This document shows, one piece after another, positions 37,152-47,540 of a stretch of 64,000 nucleotides of DNA. The translations under genes and the position numbers were made by a program. The stretch is taken from the NCBI RefSeq assembly GCF_000193495.2, contig NZ_AP023410.1, forward strand, positions 2,232,001 to 2,296,000, in the 5' to 3' direction. This DNA comes from Acetobacter aceti NBRC 14818 (lineage in GTDB: Bacteria > Pseudomonadota > Alphaproteobacteria > Acetobacterales > Acetobacteraceae). Below the pieces are notes generated by a model. The model was not told where the DNA came from and did not search any database. It saw only the letters and a list, made by a program, of their open reading frames with translations. Each line of letters opens with the position of its first letter. The stretch's first letter is position 1.

Positions 37152-39590
37152 ATGAATGCGCCCCGCGGCTCCCGCCCGACCAATACGCTCTCCCTCGCCT
37201 CTGCACTTCCAGAGACGACCTCGCCTGCCAGAGCCGCTCTCCAGACCGCTCTGACCCGCACGGCGCTCTCCATTGAACCACGGGAAGAACCCGCCCTTCT
37301 CAGGCGCATAGGACGCGCCCTGACACCCGGTGCGCAGGAAGTGCCCGACGAGGTCTTCATCAGCGCCCTCTGCGCCGTCAGACGCAAGCGCTGGGCCTCC
37401 CGCCTCATGGACCAGACCCGCCGCGACGGACGGATCTGGATTTCGCGCGAGGACATGGAGCAGGCAGCCTCCACCGTCGAGAAGCCCGACGCCACAGACG
37501 ACGATCTCTTCGCGGCCCTCAAGCCCGTCATGGCGGCGCGTTTCCACGAGCTCGGCGATACGCCCAGAGAAGCGCTCGCAGGCATGCAGGCCGACCTGCT
37601 CGATACCGGGCGTGTTCTCTCCGCAGCCCAGACCGCACGGCTGGCGGACGCCATCGCCGATGCCTTCAACGTCTCCGACCGTGACCGCTTTGTCGGACGC
37701 GCGCAGGAAGCCGAGGAAGCCCGCGCCCGTCAGGAAGCCTCCATCCAGCAGACGGCCCGCGCCCGCCGCGAGAGCGAGGAGAAGCGCCTCGAAGACTGGG
37801 AAAGCAGCCTCGTCCGCTTTCAGGAAGTCCCCGCCATCCTGCGCTGCTCGCACCGCGAGGCCCTGCGCTGGATCGCCGAAAACCGTATCCCCGTCGCCCG
37901 CCGCATCCTCCAGAAAGACGGGCAGGAGCTGTGGGAGTTCGACCCCAACGAACTGATCGCCCTGCGCCCTGCCCTGCCCGAATGGCGTCGGATCAATGAA
38001 GAGTTCTTCGACCGCAAACAGAAGCGCGGACGTGACCGTGACGGACGACGGGACGCGCCGCTGCCGGAACCGCCCAAGGTCGGCAAGCACGTCGCCAACT
38101 CGGTCATCGCCCGCGTGGCGGCCCTCGACCGTTACGCCGCCCATTTCCGCACGGCCCGCGCCCTCGATCGCCGTATCACGCTCGTCACAGGCCCGACCAA
38201 CAGCGGCAAGTCTCACACGGCGCTCGACGCGCTGGCGAAAGCCGAGAGCGGTCTTGCGCTCGCTCCCCTGCGTCTGCTGGCCCACGAGTTCCGCGAGGCG
38301 CTGGCGGCCCGTGGTGTGGAAGCCTCGCTCTCCACCGGTGAAGAGCGGATTGTCGCGCACGGCAGCAAGCATCTCGCCGCTACCGTGGAGATGTGCCCGT
38401 TCTTCAACCCCGTCGATGTCGCCATCATTGATGAGGCGCAGATGCTTTTCGACCCCGACCGGGGCGCCGCCTGGACCGCCGCGATCATGGGTGCGCCCGC
38501 CCGGCATCTCTACATTCTCGGCGCGCCGGAATGTATCCCGATGGTCCGCCGTATTGCCGAACTCTGCGGCGACCCGATCGACGAAATCTCCCTCCAGCGC
38601 AAAAGCCCGCTGAAAGCTGCGTCAGCCCCCGTCCGGCTCAACGAGCTTAAATCAGGCGACGCCCTGATCGCCTTCTCCCGTCGTGAAGTGCTCGACCTGC
38701 GCGCCGCCCTGATGGAGCGCGGTCGTCGCGTCGCCGTCGTCTATGGCGCGCTCAGCCCGGAAGTCCGCCGCGCCGAGGCCCAGCGTTTCAACTCGGGAGC
38801 CGCCGATATTCTGATCGCCACCGACGCCATCGGCATGGGGCTCAACCTCTCCATCCGTCGCGTGGTGTTCGCGGCCCTCAGAAAGTTCGACGGTCGCCAG
38901 ACCCGCGATCTGACCATTCAGGAGGTCAAGCAGATCGGAGGCCGCGCAGGCCGTTACGGTAAGCACGAAGAAGGTATTGTCGCCGTGCTGGCCGACGCAG
39001 GCAGTCCGCGCTTCATTCGTGATCACCTCAACGCCGATCCGGTCCCACCCGACGAACTGCGTCCACTCGTGCAGCCGGATGCAGACATCGTCCGCGCCAT
39101 CGCCACGGAAATCGGCTCCGACAGTCTCTACGGCGTGCTGGCCCGCATCCGTCGCGCCGTGCTTCGTCACGACGACCCCAACTATCGCCTGTCGGACATG
39201 GAGCAGCCCTTTGCCATTGCGTCGGCTCTGGAAGGCGTGGAAGGGCTCGATCTCACCCAGCGCTGGACCTACGCCATGTGTCCGGTCGATGACCGCGACA
39301 ACGGCATCAGCCGCCTTGTCGGATGGGCCGCCGACCACGCCGCCGGAGCGCGTATCCCGCCGCCTGGTACCGGTCGTCTCCCTGCGCCCGACCGTGCGGG
39401 CCGGGAAGAGCTTGAACGCGCCGAGAAGCGCCACAAGCGCCTCGTCGCATGGCGCTGGCTGGCGCTGCGTTTCCCGGAGACCTATCCAGATCTGGAATCA
39501 GCCGAGGACACCACCCGCAAGCTCAACGAGTGGATCGAAAGTGTGCTGCGGCAGCAGAGCCGGACGCGGAAACAGAAAGAACGGCGGTAA
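37152..39590 (+). CDS. Suv3-like (mitochondrial-type) ATP-dependent RNA helicase
   Basis: A superfamily 2 helicase of 812 residues. Motif I is LVTGPTNSGKSHTALDAL, motif II IIDEAQMLFDPDRG, motif V TDAIGMGLNLSIRRVVF, and motif VI QEVKQIGGRAGRYG. These wordings are those of the SUV3/SUPV3L1 group, known as the mitochondrial RNA degradosome helicase and frequent in alphaproteobacteria. A coiled-coil segment rich in Glu/Arg lies at about residues 180-215. The C-terminus is strongly basic (RQQSRTRKQKERR), suited to RNA binding. The start is ATG 37152; the frame opens at 37047. A role in RNA turnover is inferred. Confidence 0.88.
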   Translation: MNAPRGSRPTNTLSLASALPETTSPARAALQTALTRTALSIEPREEPALLRRIGRALTPGAQEVPDEVFISALCAVRRKRWASRLMDQTRRDGRIWISREDMEQAASTVEKPDATDDDLFAALKPVMAARFHELGDTPREALAGMQADLLDTGRVLSAAQTARLADAIADAFNVSDRDRFVGRAQEAEEARARQEASIQQTARARRESEEKRLEDWESSLVRFQEVPAILRCSHREALRWIAENRIPVARRILQKDGQELWEFDPNELIALRPALPEWRRINEEFFDRKQKRGRDRDGRRDAPLPEPPKVGKHVANSVIARVAALDRYAAHFRTARALDRRITLVTGPTNSGKSHTALDALAKAESGLALAPLRLLAHEFREALAARGVEASLSTGEERIVAHGSKHLAATVEMCPFFNPVDVAIIDEAQMLFDPDRGAAWTAAIMGAPARHLYILGAPECIPMVRRIAELCGDPIDEISLQRKSPLKAASAPVRLNELKSGDALIAFSRREVLDLRAALMERGRRVAVVYGALSPEVRRAEAQRFNSGAADILIATDAIGMGLNLSIRRVVFAALRKFDGRQTRDLTIQEVKQIGGRAGRYGKHEEGIVAVLADAGSPRFIRDHLNADPVPPDELRPLVQPDADIVRAIATEIGSDSLYGVLARIRRAVLRHDDPNYRLSDMEQPFAIASALEGVEGLDLTQRWTYAMCPVDDRDNGISRLVGWAADHAAGARIPPPGTGRLPAPDRAGREELERAEKRHKRLVAWRWLALRFPETYPDLESAEDTTRKLNEWIESVLRQQSRTRKQKERR

Positions 39591-39621
39591 GGTCGGGGGG
39601 AGTGTTGTGCCGGGAGTGAGG

Positions 39622-39664
39622 ACGGGGCTTTGCCCCGGACCCCACCAAAGGCGGTGCCTTTGGA
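39622..39664. repeat. intergenic hairpin repeat, copy 2
   Basis: GGGGCTTTGCCCC and then CCAAAGGCGGTGCCTTTGG, the same two-hairpin layout as at 16188-16231. It follows the helicase gene and may end its transcript. Confidence 0.5.
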
Positions 39665-39900
39665 AACTTGGTGTTTTAGGGTTGATGGGGACAGTGGAAG
39701 CTGGCCTCTTGCGTCATTGCACATACTCAAAAAGAACAGAAATCTCTCAAGACAGGCCACTAATCTCCATAGCAATCTGTCAGGGCACCCTATTCTTCTT
39801 CATCAGCCTGTACTAAACGTTGCCGCAACCCCGAAATGATAAACCCATTTAGGGGCAGGCAAATTATTTGATCATTCACAACCATAGCAGGAGGGAAATG

Positions 39901-40509
39901 ATGAATGAGCCATACGACCCTCGTGCGGTAGCGAACAAATTGTTAGACATCGCCGATATTCTTGGTGGCGACGCCATGCCGATAACACCTCTGGCCCTGC
40001 AAAAGCTGCTCTTCTTTGTCCATGCACGCTACCTTAAAGAAAGCGGTGGCAAGCCGGCAGTCAAAGGAACTTTCGAAGCGTGGCCATATGGTCCCGTTCA
40101 CCCCGCAGTATACAAAGCATTCAGTGATTATGGGCGTAACCCCATTACAGGCCGCGCTCAAGGCACAAATATAGTCACCGGTGAATCAATTCCTCTTAGG
40201 ATGCCAAATGATCCCACACTGCAGAAGATCATTGGTCAAGTACTTATTAGCTTCGGCAACTTACCCGCCAATACATTGGTCGGATTATCTCATCGAACTG
40301 GAGGGGCATGGGATACAATATGGAAAAAATTTCAACGAGGAGATGTGGTTACCAGACAAATACCAAATAGCGTGACTCTTTCATGTGAATGTTCTATGTT
40401 TGTTTTCGACTTTAACGATGAAAACAGCGAATCCACGTATGTCGAAACCCTCCCTCCCGAATATCGAGTTAGCAACTCTAGGCGCACTGGAAAGAGGGGA
40501 GAAGCGTGA
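39901..40509 (+). CDS. Panacea (SocA/DUF4065) domain protein, candidate antitoxin
   Basis: A 202-residue protein whose first two-thirds are a Panacea domain: ITPLALQKLLFFVHARYLKE, FEAWPYGPVHPAVYKAFSDYG, and a later HRTGGAWDTIWKKF. Panacea domains serve as antitoxins that hold many unrelated toxins inactive, and include SocA, an adaptor for toxin destruction in Caulobacter. ATG 39901 is chosen because AGGAGGG (39889-39895) is well spaced before it; ATG 39898 is 3 nt earlier. It overlaps the next gene by about 70 bp. Base composition falls along the gene. It lies between two GC-rich housekeeping genes, which suggests acquisition. Confidence 0.8.
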   Translation: MNEPYDPRAVANKLLDIADILGGDAMPITPLALQKLLFFVHARYLKESGGKPAVKGTFEAWPYGPVHPAVYKAFSDYGRNPITGRAQGTNIVTGESIPLRMPNDPTLQKIIGQVLISFGNLPANTLVGLSHRTGGAWDTIWKKFQRGDVVTRQIPNSVTLSCECSMFVFDFNDENSESTYVETLPPEYRVSNSRRTGKRGEA

Positions 40510-41167
40510 CAAAGCAATACGTAAGTTTTTAAGCGGGTGGCCTCCTTTTACATATGGACCACTTCGTAAATGGCTAAATGATATTCTATGCGCGAAAGGA
40601 CAACTCCCACTCGAACTACTCTCACCTCCTTGGGCATTAATAGAAAATAAAATCATTAAAGCATGCGGTAAAAATGAAGAAGGAAAAATTTATAATTCAA
40701 AAAAAGGGAAATCCCTATACGAATTCAGAGAAAACAACGACATACAATTTCGCAGTCATCAAACCTTATCGTCTTTAATACTACCGAATGGTACACGCAC
40801 AACATTCTGGAGCAATATAATTGCCGTTAGCAACGGACGTCCTTTATTGCCTTTTTTTGACTTACGTTCGTCAAGTGGTCTCAATTCAAATAAAGCCAAA
40901 CAGATAGCAATGAGCATCCAGCAACGAGTGGCTATTGAACAGGATGCTGATCTTGATCAAAGTGGTACTACACCAGCTATTATACAAGTGTCTGGTTCAT
41001 TAAAAGATGGCTTCACAACACAGTTAATTGAAAATAATTTCCATACTCTTCTTTCAATGAGTGAAATAGAGGAGATAGTTCTTGAAGTATGGGATGATAT
41101 GATTCGCGTTCGTCAGGAAGATCAAGGTCTCGAAAGAAAAACAGGAACCGGGGGTTTATTCGACTAA
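40439..41167 (+). CDS. unknown protein paired with the Panacea gene, candidate toxin
   Basis: A protein of about 242 residues that I do not recognise. Its reading frame enters the 3' end of the Panacea gene in another frame, so the pair is tightly linked. The start is unclear: ATG 40439 is used here, while ATGs at 40418 and 40385 are in frame and none has a good ribosome site, as expected for translational coupling. The DNA is markedly AT-rich against its neighbours. Visible are basic Lys-rich stretches and no membrane segment or signal peptide. Its partner suggests a toxin, but no catalytic motif supports that. It could also be an unrelated protein regulated with the Panacea gene. Confidence 0.6.
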   Translation: MSKPSLPNIELATLGALERGEKRDKAIRKFLSGWPPFTYGPLRKWLNDILCAKGQLPLELLSPPWALIENKIIKACGKNEEGKIYNSKKGKSLYEFRENNDIQFRSHQTLSSLILPNGTRTTFWSNIIAVSNGRPLLPFFDLRSSSGLNSNKAKQIAMSIQQRVAIEQDADLDQSGTTPAIIQVSGSLKDGFTTQLIENNFHTLLSMSEIEEIVLEVWDDMIRVRQEDQGLERKTGTGGLFD

Positions 41168-41223
41168 TTTAACTTCTTTATACGACCAAGACCGCACCAG
41201 ATATTCAGACTTTAATCAAATCA

Positions 41224-41280
41224 GGATCAAAGGGGCCACGCCCCTTTGCGGGTCAAGGGCAGCGCCCTTGAATCCCCCCA
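41224..41280 (-). terminator. hairpin repeat copy 3, probable uvrA terminator
   Basis: Two stems: CAAAGGGGC/GCCCCTTTG and TCAAGGGC/GCCCTTGA. The wording matches the repeats at 16188 and 39622 in inverted orientation. It lies 14 bp beyond the uvrA stop and also faces the AT-rich pair on the plus strand. Confidence 0.6.
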
Positions 41281-41293
41281 AGCACACTAAACC

Positions 41294-44218
41294 TCACCCA
41301 GCCTTCTTCTTCCGCCCACGCGCAGGCTTCTTCGCCACTGACGACACAGCCTCCTCACCTTCCTGCATCAGAAGAGGCGCGAGGAAGCGCCCTGTGTGGC
41401 TGGCCTTGCACTGGACGATCTCTTCCGGCGTGCCTTCGGCCACGACTTCACCGCCGCCGCTACCGCCTTCGGGGCCGATGTCGATAATCCAGTCTGCGGT
41501 CTTGATGACTTCCAGATTGTGCTCGATGACCACAACCGTATTGCCCTGATCGACCAGCGCGTGGAGAACTTCCAGCAGCTTGCGGACGTCTTCCGTGTGC
41601 AAACCTGTGGTGGGCTCATCAAGAATATACATCGTGCGGCCTGTGGCACGCCGCGCCAGTTCCTTGGAGAGCTTCACACGCTGCGCCTCACCACCTGAGA
41701 GGGTAGTGGCCTGCTGACCAAGAGCGACGTAGCCGAGACCGACTTTCTGCAGAATGGCGAGGCGATCGCGGATACGGGTCTGCGCCTCGAAATAGGGCAA
41801 TGCCTCGTCCACGCTCATCGCCAGCACATCGGCAATCGACTTGCCCTTGAACTTCACTTCCAATGTTTCACGATTATAGCGGGCACCTTTACAGGCATCG
41901 CAGGTCACGAACACATCGGGCAGGAAGTGCATCTCGATCTTGATGACGCCGTCGCCCTGACAGGCTTCGCAACGACCGCCTTTCACGTTGAAAGAGAAGC
42001 GACCCGGCTTGTAGCCACGCGCCTTGCTTTCCGGAAGTTCCGCAAACCAGTCACGGATTGGCGTAAACAGGTCGGTATAGGTCGCGGGGTTGGAGCGCGG
42101 CGTCCGACCGATGGGCGACTGGTTGATGTCGATGATCTTGTCGAGCAGTTCCAGCCCGTCCACCCGCTCGCACGGAGCGGGCGTCTGCGACGAGCCCATC
42201 AGACGCCGGGAGAGGGTCTTGTAGAGCGTGTCGATGACCAGCGTGGACTTGCCGCCACCCGACACACCTGTGACACAGGTGAAGGTGCCGAGCGGGAATT
42301 TGGCTGTCACGTCCTTGAGATTGTTTCCTGTGGCACCACGCACCGTCACAAATCGCTTCGGATCGATCGGACGACGTTCCTTCGGCACTTCGATGCGCTT
42401 GCGCCCAGACAGATACGCACCCGTCAGACTGTCCTTGCAGGCCGCGACTTCGGTTGGCGTGCCGCTGGCGATCACCATACCGCCCTTTACGCCCGCGCCC
42501 GGTCCCATGTCGATCAGCCAGTCCGCACTGCGAATGGCGTCCTCGTCATGTTCGACAACGATCAAGGTATTTCCAAGAGCTTTCAGACGTTGCAGCGTCG
42601 CCAGAAGCCGCTCGTTATCGCGCTGATGCAGCCCGATGGAAGGCTCATCCAGCACATACAGCACGCCCGTGAGACCAGACCCGATCTGACTGGCCAGACG
42701 GATACGCTGGCTTTCACCGCCCGACAGGGTCGCCGAGCCACGGGACAGCGTCAGATAATCCAGCCCGACATCCACAAGGAATTTCAGACGATCATTGATT
42801 TCCCGCAGAATACGACGAGCAATTTCCGCACGCTGTGGCGTCAGGGTTGGCAGGACGCTTTCAAACCAGTCATGCGCGTCACGGATCGACAGATCGGACG
42901 CCTGCGCGATATTGAATCCTGCAACCTTTACGGACAGCGCTTGAGGTTTCAGACGTGCGCCATTACAGACATGACACGGCTTGTCCGCCTGATAACGGGA
43001 AAGTTCCTCTTTCTGCCAGATACTGTCCGTATTCCGTAGGCGGCGCTGGAGACTGGCAACAGCACCCTCGAATGGCTTTGTCAGTGTGTGGGATTTTCCG
43101 CCGTCACGATAGACAAAGTGCACATCTTCATCTGTTCCATCGAGAATGACGGAACGGGCTTCCTCCGGCAGATCACACCACGGCGTGTCCATGCTGATAT
43201 CAAGATGTTTCGCCAGACTCTGGAGTGTCTGCTCATAAAGCGGCGTCTTGTCGTTCCGCCAGGGCGCGACGGCACCCTGCGCCAAAGACAGGCGCTCATC
43301 CGGCACAATCAGGCGAGGATCGAAGAAGGTCTCGGTGCCGATACCATCACAGGCCGGGCAGGCTCCCTGCGGCGCGTTGAACGAGAACAGGCGCGGCTCA
43401 ATCTCTTCCAGCGTAAAACCGCTGACAGGACAGGCAAACCGCGAGGAGAACACCGTGCGTTCCGCAGGCTCCTTGCTGTCCCGCGTCACTTCTTCCGCAT
43501 AGACAAGGCCGTCCGACAGTGAGAGCGCCGTTTCAAAACTGTCGGCCAGACGGCTTTCAATGCCGGGTTTGACGACAATCCGGTCCACCACCGCCTCGAC
43601 CGTGTGACGCAGCTTGCGGTTCAGATTGGGAACATCTTCAATATCGTAGAGTTCGCCATCGACTTTCACACGTGCAAAACCCTTGCGCTGAAGTTCGGCC
43701 AGTTCCTTGCGATACTCGCCTTTACGGTCACGAATGACCGGGGCCAGCAGCATCAGCCGCGTGCCCTCCGGCATGGTCATGACACGGTCGACCATCTGGC
43801 TGACCGTCTGCGCCTCGATCGGCAGACCGGTCGCGGGTGAATATGGCACACCCGCACGCGCCCAGAGCAGACGCATGTAGTCATGGATCTCGGTGACCGT
43901 TCCGACCGTCGAACGCGGGTTCTTGGAAGTCGTTTTCTGCTCGATGGAAATGGCCGGAGACAGCCCTTCGATCGAGTCCATGTCCGGCTTGCCCATCAGT
44001 TCCAGGAACTGCCGGGCATAGGCGGACAGGCTTTCGACGTAGCGACGCTGGCCTTCCGCATAGATCGTATCAAACGCCAGCGACGATTTGCCGGACCCGG
44101 ACAGGCCGGTGATGACCGTCATCTGATCACGCGGAATATCCACATCGACGGACTTGAGGTTATGGGCGCGGGCACCCTTCACACGGATGGCGGGGCCTGA
44201 AACGGGTTTGGCTGTCAT
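41294..44218 (-). CDS. uvrA: excinuclease ABC subunit A
   Basis: The damage-recognition ATPase of nucleotide excision repair, 974 residues. Two ABC cassettes are present: Walker A motifs in [17 protein letters not shown] and [20 protein letters not shown] signatures [14 protein letters not shown] and [14 protein letters not shown]. Zinc-finger cysteines are in [20 protein letters not shown] and [15 protein letters not shown] basic C-terminal tail ([12 protein letters not shown]) ends it. The start is ATG 44218 ([20 protein letters not shown]). It stands alone on the minus strand. Confidence 0.97.
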   Translation of the reverse strand: MTAKPVSGPAIRVKGARAHNLKSVDVDIPRDQMTVITGLSGSGKSSLAFDTIYAEGQRRYVESLSAYARQFLELMGKPDMDSIEGLSPAISIEQKTTSKNPRSTVGTVTEIHDYMRLLWARAGVPYSPATGLPIEAQTVSQMVDRVMTMPEGTRLMLLAPVIRDRKGEYRKELAELQRKGFARVKVDGELYDIEDVPNLNRKLRHTVEAVVDRIVVKPGIESRLADSFETALSLSDGLVYAEEVTRDSKEPAERTVFSSRFACPVSGFTLEEIEPRLFSFNAPQGACPACDGIGTETFFDPRLIVPDERLSLAQGAVAPWRNDKTPLYEQTLQSLAKHLDISMDTPWCDLPEEARSVILDGTDEDVHFVYRDGGKSHTLTKPFEGAVASLQRRLRNTDSIWQKEELSRYQADKPCHVCNGARLKPQALSVKVAGFNIAQASDLSIRDAHDWFESVLPTLTPQRAEIARRILREINDRLKFLVDVGLDYLTLSRGSATLSGGESQRIRLASQIGSGLTGVLYVLDEPSIGLHQRDNERLLATLQRLKALGNTLIVVEHDEDAIRSADWLIDMGPGAGVKGGMVIASGTPTEVAACKDSLTGAYLSGRKRIEVPKERRPIDPKRFVTVRGATGNNLKDVTAKFPLGTFTCVTGVSGGGKSTLVIDTLYKTLSRRLMGSSQTPAPCERVDGLELLDKIIDINQSPIGRTPRSNPATYTDLFTPIRDWFAELPESKARGYKPGRFSFNVKGGRCEACQGDGVIKIEMHFLPDVFVTCDACKGARYNRETLEVKFKGKSIADVLAMSVDEALPYFEAQTRIRDRLAILQKVGLGYVALGQQATTLSGGEAQRVKLSKELARRATGRTMYILDEPTTGLHTEDVRKLLEVLHALVDQGNTVVVIEHNLEVIKTADWIIDIGPEGGSGGGEVVAEGTPEEIVQCKASHTGRFLAPLLMQEGEEAVSSVAKKPARGRKKKAG

Positions 44219-44332
44219 CGTCCGGTCGTATGTCCTTGTGTTCAGACTGAACAATATAGGACGCTTCTCACGGATTTACAGGGGATTGCGCCTCCAAAAA
44301 GAACATATCGGGATCATTCTGGCCTGATGGGT

Positions 44333-44746
44333 TTATCGCCCCATGCCACCCGTATTGCCGTATCCGACGTTTCCCGCTCCAATATTTCCAGCGCCTATGT
44401 TTCCGGAACCCACATTCCCCATGCCGGTATTGCCCCACCCGACACCGCCGGAACTGACACCATTGCCGCGTTCTTGTGGCTGAGTAGTCTGCCAGCCATT
44501 CTGGTATGTCGTGCCAGCGCCGTTTGTATAACCACTGCCATAGCCTCCGCCCATTCCCGGTGAAATGATGACCTGCGTCGGCGGGGGCGGATAACCTTCA
44601 TAACTGTCGCCGGGCGATGCGGACTGACTGCCGGTAGAGTAGTCCCACTGACCGCTCTTTGCCGCCGGGCCATTGGAGTAATCCTGAGCCATGACAGGTG
44701 ACGCCAGCACCATGAAGCCCATGATGAGGCCAGAAAACGTCCGCAT
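44333..44746 (-). CDS. small secreted protein with Asn/Gly repeats
   Basis: A 137-residue protein of unknown function. A signal peptide (LIMGFMVLASPVMAQDYS) is followed by a Ser/Gly/Tyr/Pro region. The C-terminal part has repeats of GNxGxGN type (GNTGMGNVGSGNIGAGNIGA). ATG 44746 is used because AGAGG lies about 10 nt upstream; the longer frame to 45061 gives residues that do not look like protein. Low-complexity secreted proteins of this kind are seen in acetic acid bacteria. Confidence 0.55.
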   Translation of the reverse strand: MRTFSGLIMGFMVLASPVMAQDYSNGPAAKSGQWDYSTGSQSASPGDSYEGYPPPPTQVIISPGMGGGYGSGYTNGAGTTYQNGWQTTQPQERGNGVSSGGVGWGNTGMGNVGSGNIGAGNIGAGNVGYGNTGGMGR

Positions 44747-45168
44747 TGCACCCGATCCTCTCTGCGAGCCTGAAACAACGCAGAGAAACCGATTATCCTT
44801 CACAGGAGGTTGATGCCGGGCATTTCCTTCGGTCACATCCGGGGGAGCAGTTACCGTCCGGACACATGGATTTATGGTGCTTAAATATGGCGGGACTGAC
44901 TGTTCTTTATGAGACTCACTCTTCTCCGTTGCTTCCCCAGCATACGCGCTCCGCTTGGAAGCAGATTTCCACCACCTCTTGCTCTGCCCTGTCCGCCAGC
45001 ATGGTTTCTTCGCTCGGGTAGCACATTGCGAAATCGTATTCGTCGAACCCCGTCTCAGCAATGGCGTATGGCGATCTCTTGAACCAAGACGGCCCAGTTG
45101 CAGTTCAAGCTGAATGGCTACGATCGTTCGGTAACCAACATTAGTACAGTGCTATCCAGAACGACGCT
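44747..45168. other. intergenic region left of the integrated element
   Basis: No convincing gene. It contains short open frames on both strands, none with a ribosome site. It ends where similarity to the right flank of the element begins. Confidence 0.5.
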
Positions 45169-45282
45169 CGGAATGTCTGTCCGCAAGAAGGACAACATAG
45201 AGAGCGAGCTTCTACAACTCACCCGCAAGATTTTTATTTATTGAATAAAAAGGCGATTGGTGGATCTGATGGGGATCGAACC
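45169..45282. repeat. left attachment repeat (att) of the integrated element
   Basis: An imperfect copy of 58548-58665. Shared wording includes the start GAATGTC, GTCCGCAAGA, GACAACAT, and TTGGTGGATCTGATGGGGAT (right copy TTGGTGGAGCTGAGGGGGAT) followed by CGAACC. The last 24 bp (45259-45282) copy the 3' end of tRNA-Ala with two mismatches. Similarity stops at about 45283, just before the integrase gene. Confidence 0.75.
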
Positions 45283-45422
45283 AGACTCTCAGGATGCTTC
45301 AGAATGCATCACGAATCGTTATAAAATACAGATGGTTATTAAGGAACCTTTCTCTGTACTTCTCACAGCGACTCTGTTAAATGCATGTTTTAAGAGGGAC
45401 ACGAAAAGGGACATGCAGGGTT

Positions 45423-46628
45423 ATGAGTCGGCTCGCACCACACCGTCTGACAGCTCGCCAAGTCGCTACCCACAAGGAGGGTGATCTTGCAGACGGCGGA
45501 AACCTCTGGCTGGTCGTCCGGGGAGCCTCCCGCATCTGGACCTTCCGCTACAAGTCGCCGGTCACGGACAAGCGTCGGGAAATGAGTCTCGGGTCAGCTT
45601 ATGATGTATCTCTGGCCGAAGCCCGGACGATTGCCGCCGAAAGCCGTCGTCTGGTCAACCAGCGGATAGACCCTCTCGAACAGCGGCGGAGCGACGATGC
45701 CGACCGCAAGCACGAAACCACCATCAGCTTGCGAGCAGTGGCACAGAGCTACATCGAGTCGCAGAAACCAGGCTGGCGTGATCCACGAGCAGCATCAGTC
45801 TGGACCAGTTCACTCGAACAGTACGTCTACCCAACATGCGGGGAGAAGCCGGTCAAACTGATCGATACGGCAGACATCGAAGCCGTGCTGAAACCAATCT
45901 GGACAGAGAAAACCGAGACCGCCACGCGGGTCCGTGGACGGGTCGAGCGGATCCTCGACTATGCCCGTGCTCAGGGCTGGCGGACCGGAGAGAACCCGGC
46001 CCGCTGGAAAGGTCATCTGTCAGCCATTCTCGCTCCACCGTCCAAGGTGATGAAGAGTGGTCATTTCGCTGCCGTCGATCGGAAAGACATTAGCCACGTT
46101 ATGGCCGCTCTGGCTGAATCGCAGGGAGTGGCCGCCAAGGCCGTACGCTTCACCTGTCTGACCGCCGCCCGCTCTGGAGAAGTCCGTAACGCAACATGGT
46201 CAGAGATCGACCTGAACGCCCGTGTGTGGACGATCCCGGCGCATCGCATGAAGATGGGGAAAGAGCACCGCGTTCCGCTGTCTGACGGCGCTGTGGCCGT
46301 TCTGCAGGAAGTCATGCCTCTGCGCGATGAGCGGGCCGGTGATCTGGTGTTTCCCGGCCAAAAGAGAGGGAAGCCGCTGTCAGACGTGGCTCTGTCCAAG
46401 GCGCTTCATATTGCAGCGGGTACGAAGGACGTGACCGTGCATGGCCTGCGCTCCACCTTCCGCGACTGGGCAGCCGAAGGGACGGATTATCCAAGCGAAG
46501 TGGCTGAGATGGCGCTGGCGCACGCCATCAGCAACAAGGTGGAAGCCGCTTATCGACGCGGGGATCTGTTTGAGAAGCGCCGAGAGATGATGGCAGGCTG
46601 GAATGGATGGTGTCAGGATTTCAGATAA
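45423..46628 (+). CDS. tyrosine-type site-specific integrase
   Basis: An integrase of 401 residues of the P4 type. An N-terminal arm-binding domain (HKEGDLADGGNLWLVVRG, MSLGSAYDVSLAEARTIAAE) precedes a core-binding SAM-like domain and the catalytic domain. The catalytic residues are Arg in TAARSGEVRNATW, HxxR in VHGLRSTFRDWAAE, and Tyr in KVEAAYRRGDLFEKRR. The start is ATG 45423, just after CAGGGTT. The frame opens at 45381. It lies immediately inside the left att repeat and probably recombines at the tRNA-Ala 3' end. Confidence 0.93.
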   Translation: MSRLAPHRLTARQVATHKEGDLADGGNLWLVVRGASRIWTFRYKSPVTDKRREMSLGSAYDVSLAEARTIAAESRRLVNQRIDPLEQRRSDDADRKHETTISLRAVAQSYIESQKPGWRDPRAASVWTSSLEQYVYPTCGEKPVKLIDTADIEAVLKPIWTEKTETATRVRGRVERILDYARAQGWRTGENPARWKGHLSAILAPPSKVMKSGHFAAVDRKDISHVMAALAESQGVAAKAVRFTCLTAARSGEVRNATWSEIDLNARVWTIPAHRMKMGKEHRVPLSDGAVAVLQEVMPLRDERAGDLVFPGQKRGKPLSDVALSKALHIAAGTKDVTVHGLRSTFRDWAAEGTDYPSEVAEMALAHAISNKVEAAYRRGDLFEKRREMMAGWNGWCQDFR

Positions 46629-46970
46629 TCAGGCCGGACATGCTCCAGCATCTGTTCCAATATCTGCGAAGCTTTTGATCGGAACAGCATGGCCGGGAAA
46701 CTTCGCTACAATCTGAAGCTCACCTCCCATTGCTTCGATGTAACTGCGCAACGTGCTGATATACATGTCAGTCCGCTTTTCCATCTTGGCGACAGATGCC
46801 TGATTGACGCCGAGAAGCTCCGCAATCTGCTTCTGAGACATGACGTGCGCCCGGCGCAGTTCAGCCAAGTCCATCGCATCCGCCATGGCCTGCGCTTTCA
46901 TTGCGGCGCGCTTACGCGATACAGGTGATAATGTGGCCCCGAGAGAGGCCAGTGTCTTACGACCGGTCAT
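46629..46970 (-). CDS. XRE-family antitoxin (HigA-like)
   Basis: A 113-residue DNA-binding antitoxin. A helix-turn-helix lies at LRRAHVMSQKQIAELLGVNQ followed by ASVAKMEKRTDMYISTLRSY. Its start overlaps the stop of the toxin gene (ATGA-type overlap). It follows the toxin in the operon, the order seen in HigB-HigA systems. Confidence 0.88.
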   Translation of the reverse strand: MTGRKTLASLGATLSPVSRKRAAMKAQAMADAMDLAELRRAHVMSQKQIAELLGVNQASVAKMEKRTDMYISTLRSYIEAMGGELQIVAKFPGHAVPIKSFADIGTDAGACPA

Positions 46971-47326
46971 ATCAGCTTCTCCCTTCTCAATTCATCAAGA
47001 TGCGCGTCATAAAGATTATCCGCGACAGGGGTTAACCGGTCATAAAACCGTTCATCCCCCGTCTTGTCGCCGCCAATCAGAAGAATGGCGGCACGACGCG
47101 GGTCGAAGGCGTAGAAGACCCTGATCGGCTTGCCTCCGCTCTGTATCCGTAACTCGCGCATGTGATTATGACGCGACCCATTCACTCCTGATGACATTGG
47201 AAACCGGAGGCCGGGGCCTCTCTCTTCGAGCAAAAGGCCAGACGCATAAACGTCTTCTTTCTCACTGTCGGACAGAGTAGCAAACCAGCCGCCGAACTCA
47301 TCAGTGTGTTCAACCAGCCACGTCAT
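46967..47326 (-). CDS. HigB/RelE-like toxin (Gp49 family)
   Basis: A 119-residue toxin of the phage-derived Gp49-like group, likely an mRNA interferase. Blocks include ELRIQSGGKPIRVFYAFDPR, AAILLIGGDKTGDERFYDRL and the basic tail HLDELRREKLI. It is first in a two-gene operon with the XRE antitoxin. The pair would stabilise the element in the host. Confidence 0.88.
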   Translation of the reverse strand: MTWLVEHTDEFGGWFATLSDSEKEDVYASGLLLEERGPGLRFPMSSGVNGSRHNHMRELRIQSGGKPIRVFYAFDPRRAAILLIGGDKTGDERFYDRLTPVADNLYDAHLDELRREKLI

Positions 47327-47540
47327 AGCTTCATCATATATATGCCTCTGAGTGCATATTCAAGCATCTTGATATCTCCGCCGCAAAAGGGCGGTGTCCT
47401 ACTCGACCGGCTCCTGCCTCACTCCATTACCGCCGCCATTCTCCGCAATGAACTCGACGCTTGCGGTTTCTAGGGTGTGCGTGTCAATAATCCTAAAAAT
47501 AATGCAGTATATTCAGAGTTTTTAGGAAGATGCAGATATA
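47327..47540. other. gap between the toxin gene and repressor gene
   Basis: About 214 bp, AT-rich towards the right end, without a supportable gene. It holds the promoter of the toxin-antitoxin operon. Confidence 0.4.

Noticed and set aside
37113-38507. A 464-residue open frame antisense to the Suv3-like helicase
   Set aside because: Shadow of a GC-rich gene; the plus-strand frame has all helicase motifs.
41927-43039. Open frames antisense to uvrA
   Set aside because: uvrA carries both ABC cassettes; the antisense translations have no recognisable domain.
44920-45020. A minus-strand frame of 36 codons with several cysteines
   Set aside because: No ribosome site and no family; too short to support.
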